A stretch of DNA of 64,000 nt from QWHO01 sp021404945. GTDB lineage: Bacteria > Vulcanimicrobiota > Xenobia > Xenobiales > QWHO01. The stretch covers positions 1 to 64,000 of the forward strand of contig CAUJEN010000005.1 of NCBI GenBank assembly GCA_963169765.1. The letters run 5' to 3'. Below the pieces are notes generated by a model, which was given only the letters and a program-made list of their open reading frames with translations, did not search any database and had not been told where the DNA came from. The position numbers and the translations under genes were made by a program. Below, piece by piece: positions 58,098 to 64,000 of the stretch; position 1 is the stretch's first letter, and each line of letters begins with the position of its first letter.

Positions 58098-58373
58098 TCA
58101 GCGTGAGTCCAGGGCCTTCCACTCCAGCAGCCGCTCCAGAAAGCGCCCCACATCCAGGCCTGCCCGCTCGCGGTCCACCTCATACTCCGACTGAAGATGG
58201 TCCACCAACTCCTCGACGCTGCGGGGCTCTTCCAGCAGCCGCCAGAGAGCGGGCGCCGAGCCGGAGAGCACCAGGGTGTTGTTGTGCACCCCGTCCTGGC
58301 GCTCGAGGGGCACGAGCACCACACGCGAGCCGATGGCATGCCAGGCTGTGGAAGGGTGGTGCTGGTAGGTCAT
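58098..58373 (-). CDS. PqqD-like RiPP recognition element protein
   Basis: A protein of 91 residues. The small winged-helix PqqD pattern is visible: SRVVLVPLERQDGVHNNTLV (beta hairpin), GSAPALWRLLEEPRSVEELV and DVGRFLERLLEWKAL. PqqD and RRE domains bind leader peptides of RiPP precursors and present them to modifying enzymes. ATG at 58373 overlaps the methyltransferase stop as TGATG. Last gene of the putative three-gene cluster. Confidence 0.75.
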   Translation of the reverse strand: MTYQHHPSTAWHAIGSRVVLVPLERQDGVHNNTLVLSGSAPALWRLLEEPRSVEELVDHLQSEYEVDRERAGLDVGRFLERLLEWKALDSR

Positions 58374-59110
58374 CAGGTGACGATCCAGTTGGGGGGGATG
58401 TAAAGCGTGCACATCGAGTTGAGGTAAGGCTTCAGTCGCTCCATGCGAGAGACCTTGCCCACCACGCTGATCTGCTGCCCCCCTTCCCCTGGCTTGAGCA
58501 GGAAGACCTTGTGCTCGGGCGGATAGTCGAGCTCGATCAGGCGGTCGCGAAGCCACGACAGATTGCATCGATCGGGCTCGCTCTGGTCGTGGAAGACGTG
58601 GCGCGGAGCACCCACCTGAAACATCAGGGTGGCCACCGAGGCAATCAGGCGAGGCTTCGTCTCGAAGTCCACCAGATTGAGGATTTGCAGGCCAAAGCCG
58701 GGGTCGATGTTGTTGGCCACGAACATGGCCTCCAGGCAGCTCATGCCTTCCACGATGGTGCAACTCAGGCCCAGAGCCAGGGCCCGACGGCGCACCAGCA
58801 GGGTAGCAAACTCGAACACAAGCGGGTTGCCCGGCAGGGCATAAACCAGCGGCCCATAGCGCAGGGCGCTCCTGGCGACCACGTCGGCCATCAGGTCGTA
58901 GAGCTCGCCCACCGGCAGGCCCAGGAGATACAGCGAGCTGAGGCTGATCACGTTCTTGCCCCTTGCTTTGAGCTCGCGCAGCACCTCCCAGCTGAGCGGG
59001 TCGCGGGTGTAGATGCGGTCGGCCTGTAGCAAGAGATCGTGCACCTCGAGCGTGAGCTTGCTCCACTGCCCGGGGCCGAAGCCCACGATGGTGACGTCAG
59101 CCGGCTGCAT
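58373..59110 (-). CDS. borosin-type (tetrapyrrole methylase fold) SAM methyltransferase
   Basis: A protein of 245 residues. The opening DVTIVGFGPGQWSKLTLEV is the SAM-binding glycine loop of the tetrapyrrole methylase superfamily. GPLVYALPGNPLVFE, IVEGMSCLEAMFVANNIDPG, VGAPRHVF and the end TLYIPPNWIV align better by eye with fungal borosin alpha-N-methyltransferases (OphMA) than with porphyrin or diphthine enzymes. From memory, two catalytic Tyr of OphMA match Tyr in SSLYLLG and ELYDLM, while the Arg between them is Val. Backbone N-methylation of the overlapping 37-residue peptide is the likely job. ATG 59110; overlaps the peptide gene by 14 nt and the PqqD-like gene by 1 nt. Confidence 0.75.
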   Translation of the reverse strand: MQPADVTIVGFGPGQWSKLTLEVHDLLLQADRIYTRDPLSWEVLRELKARGKNVISLSSLYLLGLPVGELYDLMADVVARSALRYGPLVYALPGNPLVFEFATLLVRRRALALGLSCTIVEGMSCLEAMFVANNIDPGFGLQILNLVDFETKPRLIASVATLMFQVGAPRHVFHDQSEPDRCNLSWLRDRLIELDYPPEHKVFLLKPGEGGQQISVVGKVSRMERLKPYLNSMCTLYIPPNWIVT

Positions 59111-59210
59111 AAGGCTTGTCGGGCGATTGGAACAGACGCTCCCACTCTTGCAGCGAGAGCTCTTCCGGCAACTCGAACACATCGATGACGGGTGGCTCGT
59201 AGGGCTTCAC
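59097..59210 (-). CDS. candidate RiPP precursor peptide (37 residues)
   Basis: A short ORF from GTG 59210, with an in-frame TGA immediately upstream. The N-terminal part KPYEPPVIDVFEL has the Y-x2-P-x-(L/I) pattern that RRE proteins recognise in lasso-type leaders. The rest is LPEELSLQEWERLF, then a short QSPDKPYAAG tail. Its stop lies inside the methyltransferase start, so the two are coupled. No Cys, Ser/Thr-rich core or GG site is present; the tail could be the modified core. Only the coding look and context support it. Confidence 0.6.
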   Translation of the reverse strand: MKPYEPPVIDVFELPEELSLQEWERLFQSPDKPYAAG

Positions 59211-59267
59211 TCAGGCCAGCTTCTGCGCTTTCCGCCTTTTTTCATTCCTGGCTTCTAGACTCAGGCC

Positions 59268-60437
59268 ATGATCATCAGCCCTGGTCTTGCTTTGTCCACG
59301 CTCCCTCGCAGCGCCGGCCCGGTGGCTCGGGCGGCCGCCCAGGAGATCTTTCACGGACCGGGCCAGCCGGGCGACATCAAGACCCGCTCCATCACCACCC
59401 TGGGCCCGGCCAGCTCAGACCGCGACACGCTGATGAAGATGCTCGAGGCGGGCATGGATATCGCCCGCCTCAACTGCTCGCACCTCAAGCACGAGGACGG
59501 CGATAAACTGGTGGCCAACCTGCGCACCGCCGCCCGGGTCACCGGCCGCAAAGCGTCGGTTCTACTCGACCTGCGCGGCCCCAAGGTGCGGCTGGGCTCC
59601 TTCCCCGGCGGCGAGCGCAGCTTGAAGACGGGCGAGCTCGTGACGCTGGGCGACCAGGGCATCAGCTTCGAGCCGCCTCACCTGCGCGAGGCGATGCAGC
59701 CGGGCAAGAAAATTCTTCTCAAGGATGGCGCCGTGGCCCTCAGGGTGCTGCGCCAGAGCGAGCAGGGGGTCGAGTGCGAGGTGACCGCCGGGGGGCGCCT
59801 CACCGACCGCTGCGGTCTGGCCGTTCCGGGCGCTCAGACCCGTATCGACGCCTTTACCGAGAAAGACCAGCGCGACCTGGAGTGGGGCCTCAAGGCGGGG
59901 GTGGACATGGTGGCCGTCTCCAAGGTGCAGAGGGCCGAGGACCTGCACGCCGTGCGCCGCTTCCTCGACGAACGAGGCCACGATCTACCCCTGTGCGCCA
60001 AGATCGAGGACGTTCTGGCCCTCAAGAACTTGGACGAGATCGTCGCCGCCTCCGACGTCATCATGGTGGCCCGCGGCGATCTGGCCGTGGAGACCCCGCC
60101 CCACTACGTGGCCGTCTTGCAGAAGTTGATCGTGGCCCGCTGCCGCGAGCTCGAGAAGCCCGTCATCGTGGCCACCGAGATGATGGACTCGATGATCGAC
60201 AACCCCTCGCCCAAGCGGGCCGAGCTGGCCGATGTGACCGGTGCCGTGCTGGACGGGGCCAATGCTACCATGACTTCGGCTGAGACGGCGGTGGGCAAAT
60301 ACCCGGTGGACGTGGTGGCCTGGATGAACGAGACCGCCCGGGCGGCCGAGGAAGCCGCGGCGCTGGGCGGGTTGTCCACTCCCGACCGCTTCTCGACAGC
60401 CTACTGGCAAAAACTGGTGGATCAGTTCTCCATCTAA
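59268..60437 (+). CDS. pyk: short pyruvate kinase
   Basis: A protein of 389 residues. It makes pyruvate and ATP from PEP and ADP. RSITTLGPASSD, ARLNCSHLKHED, SVLLDLRGPKVRLG, CAKIEDVLALKNLDEIVAAS, VIMVARGDLAVETPP and TMTSAETAVGKYP follow the catalytic barrel. Several positions differ from canonical enzymes (SKVQ for SFVR, ATEMMDSM for ATQMLESM), and the C-terminal allosteric domain is absent, so it should not respond to sugar phosphates. Divergent from the RiPP-like cluster by 57 bp. Confidence 0.88.
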   Translation: MIISPGLALSTLPRSAGPVARAAAQEIFHGPGQPGDIKTRSITTLGPASSDRDTLMKMLEAGMDIARLNCSHLKHEDGDKLVANLRTAARVTGRKASVLLDLRGPKVRLGSFPGGERSLKTGELVTLGDQGISFEPPHLREAMQPGKKILLKDGAVALRVLRQSEQGVECEVTAGGRLTDRCGLAVPGAQTRIDAFTEKDQRDLEWGLKAGVDMVAVSKVQRAEDLHAVRRFLDERGHDLPLCAKIEDVLALKNLDEIVAASDVIMVARGDLAVETPPHYVAVLQKLIVARCRELEKPVIVATEMMDSMIDNPSPKRAELADVTGAVLDGANATMTSAETAVGKYPVDVVAWMNETARAAEEAAALGGLSTPDRFSTAYWQKLVDQFSI

Positions 60438-60460
60438 TGTTCTGGCGGGTTGGAAAGCTC

Positions 60461-60475
60461 AAGACCTCAGGTCTT
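60461..60475. repeat. short palindrome after pyk
   Basis: AAGACCT-C-AGGTCTT is a perfect 7-bp inverted repeat 24 nt past the pyk stop. There is no T-run, so terminator function is doubtful. Confidence 0.35.
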
Positions 60476-60498
60476 GCACTGAAGGAAGGCGATCAAGC

Positions 60499-60678
60499 AT
60501 GAACGTTGCAGCAGTCTGGAAACTGCCCACTCTGAGCTCGGCCAAACCGGTGGCTCCAACCGAGGTCCAGGCGCAAAACAGCGCGCAGGAGGCCAGCTCG
60601 CGCGACATCATCCAGTACAAGGGCGAGTTCCTGAGGGGCCGCATGAGTGACCGGCTCAGACGGGTAACGCGGAGGTAG
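60499..60678 (+). CDS. small hypothetical protein (59 residues)
   Basis: ATG 60499 is preceded by AAGGAAGG. The protein starts MNVAAVWKLPTLSSAKPVAP, then a Gln/Ala-rich linker, and ends with a basic tail (GRMSDRLRRVTRR). Its stop is 2 nt before the VF530-family gene, whose ribosome site GGAGG overlaps its last codons, so the two are coupled. No family recognised. Confidence 0.5.
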   Translation: MNVAAVWKLPTLSSAKPVAPTEVQAQNSAQEASSRDIIQYKGEFLRGRMSDRLRRVTRR

Positions 60679-60680
60679 AG

Positions 60681-60899
60681 ATGGAGCAGCCCAACAATCC
60701 TCTGCATGGGATCACGCTGCAGAGAATGCTTGAAGTGCTGCAAGCTCGTCTGGGCTGGGAGGAGATGGCGCGACGCATCCCCGTCCGCTGCTTTCAGCAC
60801 GATCCCAGCCTGAAGTCAAGTCTGACCTTTCTGCGCAAGACACCCTGGGCTCGCGCCCGGGTCGAGGCGCTCTACCTGGCCGTCACCCGCTCGGGGTGA
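60681..60899 (+). CDS. VF530-family (DUF2132) DNA-binding protein
   Basis: A protein of 72 residues. NNPLHGITLQRMLEVLQARL, WEEMARRIPVRCFQHDPSLK and SSLTFLRKTPWARARVEALY are nearly identical to the DUF2132 consensus. VF530-type proteins have a small helical fold that binds double-stranded DNA; cellular role unclear. GGAGG lies 5 nt before the ATG. Confidence 0.9.
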   Translation: MEQPNNPLHGITLQRMLEVLQARLGWEEMARRIPVRCFQHDPSLKSSLTFLRKTPWARARVEALYLAVTRSG

Positions 60900-60967
60900 C
60901 CCGCTCTGCGCCGACATCCCCGGAATAGCCAATCCTTCAGCGCTTGACGCTCAACGCACAAAACTGC

Positions 60968-61369
60968 TCAAACGAACGGATTCAGCAGCTGCACCGGGAA
61001 CTTGCGGAAATCGCGAAGATTGCGGGTGACAACCGTCAGCTGATGGATCATGGCGCAAGCAGCGATCATCGCATCCTCATAAGCTGTCTCCGATTGTCGG
61101 TGCATCAGTTTGGCCCAGAGACGGAACGTGGCCGCATCCATCGGTAACACGTTGTAGGTGGTCGCGACCTGATCAGCCCAGGCCTCGATGAGGGCTGCCC
61201 TCTCGGCATCTTGTTCACGCGTCAGCTCGATGCCAGCCTGGATTTCGCCCAGCGTCACCGCGGACAGATGGATGTCCGCGTCGCTCACGCTCTCGAGCCA
61301 GGCTACCACTGCTCCGTGGGGGCGGTTCTTGCGCAACTCGGAGACAACATTCGTATCCAGCAAGAACAC
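60968..61369 (-). CDS. vapC: VapC-family PIN-domain toxin
   Basis: A protein of 133 residues from GTG. PIN acidic residues are in FLLDTNVVSELRK, SAVTLGEIQAG, YEDAMIAACAM and VVTRNLRDF, all present. VapC toxins cleave tRNA or rRNA. The antitoxin gene ends 3 nt upstream. Unlike the other modules here this one looks intact. Confidence 0.9.
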   Translation of the reverse strand: MFLLDTNVVSELRKNRPHGAVVAWLESVSDADIHLSAVTLGEIQAGIELTREQDAERAALIEAWADQVATTYNVLPMDAATFRLWAKLMHRQSETAYEDAMIAACAMIHQLTVVTRNLRDFRKFPVQLLNPFV

Positions 61370-61372
61370 GGG

Positions 61373-61627
61373 TTAGAGGGGCCTGGCCGTGCGCCGGCGG
61401 GCGTTCCCGCGCCGGGGCAGATCGAGATCGGCCCGCCCCACGCCCGAGAGCAGCAGCGCTTTGAGGGATGGACGGGCAGCTTCATTCAGCCTCCTCCATT
61501 CCGCCAGGGGCACGAGCACGGCCATCTCCGCCCCACGCCGGCTCACAATCTGGGGGCCCTCATTCAGGCAGGCATCGAGCAGCTCACTGAAGCGTGCTTT
61601 CGCATCTTGCACGGGCCAGGTTCTCAT
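61373..61627 (-). CDS. Phd/YefM-family antitoxin
   Basis: A protein of 84 residues. RTWPVQDAKARFSELLDACL, NEGPQIVSRRGAEMAVLVPL and AEWRRL are the Phd/YefM DNA-binding fold. The C-terminal half (KALLLSGVGRADLDL) should bind the VapC partner. It represses its own promoter; an operator with an 8-bp inverted repeat lies 15 nt upstream. Confidence 0.9.
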   Translation of the reverse strand: MRTWPVQDAKARFSELLDACLNEGPQIVSRRGAEMAVLVPLAEWRRLNEAARPSLKALLLSGVGRADLDLPRRGNARRRTARPL

Positions 61628-61641
61628 TTGGCAACTCCTGC

Positions 61642-61687
61642 AGACTAGTTACCTGACTAGTCTATCAAGAGGATCGGACCTTGACAA
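61642..61687 (-). promoter_or_regulatory. promoter and operator of the Phd/VapC operon
   Basis: On the minus strand TTGTCA (61687-61682), 17-nt spacer, TAGACT (61664-61659). A perfect inverted repeat AGACTAGT/ACTAGTCT (61642-61649 and 61656-61663) overlaps the -10. This is the expected layout for antitoxin autorepression. Confidence 0.65.
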
Positions 61688-61713
61688 GCTCAAGCCCGAA
61701 CGGGTCGAGGTTC

Positions 61714-62565
61714 CTAACCGGCCGTCACCTGCTCCTCGTCGCGCTTGCGAGCGTAGACCCTGATCGGCTCGCCATAGTCCCCCCCGCCGAGCTCGGTCGG
61801 GTCGAGCACCTTGATCCGCTCCAGGGCCCCGTTCTTGCTGGTGAACGAGCCATCGGGCTGCTGCAGAATGGCGTGGGTGCAGATCAGACCCGGCATGAGG
61901 GCCAACTTGTCCTGGGTCAGCCCCGCGCGGTAGGTGGCGTAGCCCGCATCCTGGGGCTGGATGGCGAACAGCACCACCTTCTCGAGCTCGGGCTGAAGCG
62001 AGAAATCCAGGCCCACGATGGGCACGTAACCGTGCCGGGCGTAAAGCTCGTCAAAATCGGAAACCGCCGGACCGGGCCAGACGTTGCTCTCGTGGTCGCC
62101 CAGGCTGTCAGCGATGCAGTTGAAGTCCCTGGACGCCTCCGAGACCGCTTCAAAGTCCTTGCGCTCGAGGCGGGGAAAGACGTCACCGTGGACTTGCAGC
62201 CACTGCATGAAGTTGCGCCGGGGCCCCAGGTTCTTCAGCCGGCTCAGGTCGGCGGTTGGCTTCTGGCTGTCGGGGATGTTGACCTGATCGGCGCTGACCG
62301 CCTGCTTGAAGCCGTCGGAATAGACCACGCTCAGGCTGAAGTCGTTTTTGGCCAGGTCGGTGAACTCCAGGCGAGCCACCTCCGAGTGGTCGGGCGGGCC
62401 CACCAGCACCGGTCCGCCCACCGCGTTCACGGCCTTGAGCTTTTGCTCCAGCGAGGGATCGTTCAGGGTGACCGTGTCAACCGGGTCGTGTCCTTCGGAT
62501 TGGGCGGAAACCGACCGGATCAGGGCCAGGGTGCCAGAGAGCCAGGCGGCCGGGTTCAGCCTCAA
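61714..62565 (-). CDS. hypothetical protein with papain-like NC...HA pattern
   Basis: A protein of 283 residues, TTG start. The N-terminal 95 residues are undistinguished. The C-terminal part has DFNCIADSLGDHESNVWPG, FDELYARHGYVPIVGLD, CTHAILQQPDGSFTSKNGAL and YGEPIRVYARK. The order N-C-x-A-x-SLG, then THA with Q and DG, resembles a group of papain-fold domains of unknown function with Cys and His as presumed catalytic pair. It starts 7 nt after the upstream gene's stop and is likely cotranscribed. Confidence 0.6.
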   Translation of the reverse strand: MRLNPAAWLSGTLALIRSVSAQSEGHDPVDTVTLNDPSLEQKLKAVNAVGGPVLVGPPDHSEVARLEFTDLAKNDFSLSVVYSDGFKQAVSADQVNIPDSQKPTADLSRLKNLGPRRNFMQWLQVHGDVFPRLERKDFEAVSEASRDFNCIADSLGDHESNVWPGPAVSDFDELYARHGYVPIVGLDFSLQPELEKVVLFAIQPQDAGYATYRAGLTQDKLALMPGLICTHAILQQPDGSFTSKNGALERIKVLDPTELGGGDYGEPIRVYARKRDEEQVTAG

Positions 62566-62572
62566 GGTCGGC

Positions 62573-63805
62573 TCAAAGCCCCGTGAACTTGGCCAGCGCG
62601 GCGCTGACGCCAGGGCCGACCACCAGCGAGGCGGGTGGCCCCAGGAAGCTGTAGGCGGCTCCGTTGATGCCGCTGTGGATCAGGCTGCGCAGGATGTTGC
62701 CCTTGAATCCGGCGCTGGCTCCATCAGCGAATGCCGACTTGACGTAGGCCTCGTCGTAGCGGCGCGGACCGGTCTTGCGGGCGTTGACCTCCATCATGCC
62801 GTGGTAGACGGCCTTCACCCCTCCGAAGGCCACCACGCCGATCAGCATACCGGCCAGCATCCCGGTCAGGCCGTGCAGGCCGGCCGAGCCGAGGGCCATC
62901 ATGCCGAGCTGGGTGGCGGCTCCGCCCAGGGCGCAGGTGAGCGCGTCCTTGTTGGAGGTGAGGAACTGGCGTTCCTCGGTGGGAGCGGCGAAGCGGCTCT
63001 CCTGGCCGCTCACCAGGTTGGCGAAAGCCTCCTGCTGAGCCTGGCGCAGCCCGTCGCCGGCGGTGGCGTGGCCCGAGGACATCTCGGTGAGAGCTTTGGC
63101 GGTCTTGTTCTGGGTATCGGCGGCCAGCGAGCTGAAAAGGGCCATGCCGATGTTGCAGCTCTCGCCCAGGGCCTGCTCGCCGGCGCTCTGGGTGACCTGG
63201 GGCAGCGTCTGGCCGAGCTGACCCACGGCCACGGCCGGGTTCTCGTTCAGGCCGGCTTTGATCTGCTCCAGGGCGTTCTTGATCAGGTTGGCCCCGGTCT
63301 GGTCGAAAATCTTCATTCCGGCGCCCTGGCGGGCGGCTCTGGCGAACACCACCTCGGAGGGGTTCTGGCTGTGGGCGGCGATCGCTTCCAGGATCTTGCC
63401 TCCGAGCCGGCGCGACTCGCCCGGGTCCTGGGCGGCCGCAAAACCCTTCAGGCCGATTTCGGCCAGGGTCAATCCGACAGGCGCTTTTGCTCCCTGGGAG
63501 AGCTTCTCCAGGGCGGCCGATTGCACGGCCACGGCCGTGGTGGGATACATCCGCTCGGCCCCGGCCTCGGCGGCCGTCTGGGCGATCACTTTCTCGATCG
63601 GGTCGGCCGAGTTCTGGGCGATGCGCGTGAGCACCTCAAAGTTGTTCTGGCGCTGGTCGGGACCGTCCGAGAAGGGGAGGGCCGCGAAGGCCACCTTCTT
63701 GGCGTCGAAGGAGCTGTCGGCAGCCGGACTTTCCTCGGGCGCTGCCTGACTGGAGGTGGCGCGGACCGGGCAGGTCGAGTTGAAGGCGGACGCGGTGACA
63801 ATCAT
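62573..63805 (-). CDS. hypothetical protein with C-terminal membrane-like region
   Basis: A protein of 410 residues. GAGGAG lies 8 nt before the ATG. Residues 1-290 are helical, Ala/Gln-rich and soluble-looking. Residues about 292-340 are hydrophobic and glycine-rich (LGGAATQLGMMALGSAGLHG, LTGMLAGMLIGVVAFGG), like a pore-forming or membrane hairpin. The end (IHSGINGAAYSFLGPPASLV) is again hydrophobic. No family recognised. It pairs with the papain-like gene. Confidence 0.6.
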   Translation of the reverse strand: MIVTASAFNSTCPVRATSSQAAPEESPAADSSFDAKKVAFAALPFSDGPDQRQNNFEVLTRIAQNSADPIEKVIAQTAAEAGAERMYPTTAVAVQSAALEKLSQGAKAPVGLTLAEIGLKGFAAAQDPGESRRLGGKILEAIAAHSQNPSEVVFARAARQGAGMKIFDQTGANLIKNALEQIKAGLNENPAVAVGQLGQTLPQVTQSAGEQALGESCNIGMALFSSLAADTQNKTAKALTEMSSGHATAGDGLRQAQQEAFANLVSGQESRFAAPTEERQFLTSNKDALTCALGGAATQLGMMALGSAGLHGLTGMLAGMLIGVVAFGGVKAVYHGMMEVNARKTGPRRYDEAYVKSAFADGASAGFKGNILRSLIHSGINGAAYSFLGPPASLVVGPGVSAALAKFTGL

Positions 63806-63885
63806 GGACGGAGCTCCTCTTTCGGGCTATGTGCTGTCAGCATAAGGGAGCAGGCTGAAATTCCCGTGAAAGCGAAGGCCCGCTC

Positions 63886-64000
63886 GTGAGCGTGCAAGCC
63901 GAGCTGGAAAGTCAGGGTTATCGGTGCTTTACCTGGAGCGATCGCCCCGGCACGGTCTATCCGCCGCATACCCACCCCCACGATGAGGTCCTGTGCATTC
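63886..64000 (+). CDS. cupin-like protein, 5' part only
   Basis: The gene runs off the right edge. From GTG 63886 the sequence includes YPPHTHPHDEVLCI, a cupin motif 1 (HxHxxxE) that binds a metal. Only 38 residues are visible, so the enzyme type cannot be told. Confidence 0.55.
   Translation, partial: MSVQAELESQGYRCFTWSDRPGTVYPPHTHPHDEVLCI

Noticed and set aside
1..64000. tRNA, rRNA and tmRNA genes
   Set aside because: I scanned intergenic regions for T-loop GGTTCGA-type and other conserved strings and found none that fit; a covariance-model search could still find one.

Overview
The window is a GC-rich, gene-dense bacterial chromosome segment with no rRNA and no tRNA that I could recognise. 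Housekeeping genes (mutL, miaA, hfq, dapF, greA, folE, rpiA, tkt, tal, zwf, pyk) place it in a chromosome. Menaquinone by the futalosine route (mqnA, mqnC, a UbiA-type prenyltransferase, menG), G6PDH with its OpcA activator, AnmK, a PcnB-type poly(A) polymerase and many unfamiliar secreted proteins suggest a deep-branching, poorly characterised lineage. I cannot name a phylum from the sequence.

Layout. 1-2.3 kb: decayed material (a frameshifted DUF3987-like primase/helicase fragment, a small LexA-type DNA-binding protein, a frameshifted lethal-factor-like metallopeptidase). 2.3-11.7 kb: TrpF/YjbQ pair, a subtilase, an AAA+ ATPase, a phosphohexomutase-like protein without active-site loops, a 16-residue repeat protein, a polysaccharide deacetylase, and an NHL lipoprotein with a miniature tail-collar protein. 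11.7-16.7 kb: tightly overlapping mutL-miaA-hfq-dapF-M24 peptidase operon. 16.7-26.7 kb: secreted proteins, a lone microcompartment shell gene facing a hemerythrin, an acyltransferase, a TolB-like propeller, an ACP/ketosynthase pair, a degenerate HD-GYP protein and an L,D-transpeptidase. 26.7-33.3 kb: pcnB-pcm-rpiA, ferredoxin-folE, HEPN/MNT, greA and a FemAB-like gene. 33.4-40.1 kb: tkt-tal-zwf-opcA-pgl, a pentose-phosphate operon. 40.1-41.7 kb: a Uma2 gene between two copies of a palindromic repeat, and an XRE regulator.

42.1-49.4 kb holds a signalling block: FecR, a CHASE2 class III cyclase, a D-Ala-D-Ala carboxypeptidase, a degenerate GGDEF-EAL protein, and a metallo-beta-lactamase fold protein with a canonical cyclic-nucleotide-binding cassette. 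49.4-52.0 kb is a graveyard: a lipoprotein with several frameshifts, an AbiE module whose toxin has lost its catalytic core, and a VapB-like antitoxin followed by a 24-residue toxin stub. 52.4-56.5 kb is the menaquinone cluster, which includes a radical-SAM homologue without its iron-sulfur cysteines. anmK follows, with a decayed second copy of its 3' end.

The most interesting locus is 58.1-59.2 kb on the minus strand. A 37-residue ORF with a Y-x2-P leader-like motif overlaps a borosin-type (tetrapyrrole-methylase fold) methyltransferase, which overlaps a PqqD-like gene. Together these look like a compact, unannotated RiPP cluster. The right end has a short pyruvate kinase, a VF530-family protein, an intact Phd/VapC module with a visible promoter and operator, two proteins of unknown function, and the start of a cupin-like gene.

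A recurring theme is pseudoenzymes (phosphohexomutase, HD-GYP, EAL, MqnE-like), all inferred by eye from missing motif residues. A second is probable CTG start codons in tightly coupled genes.
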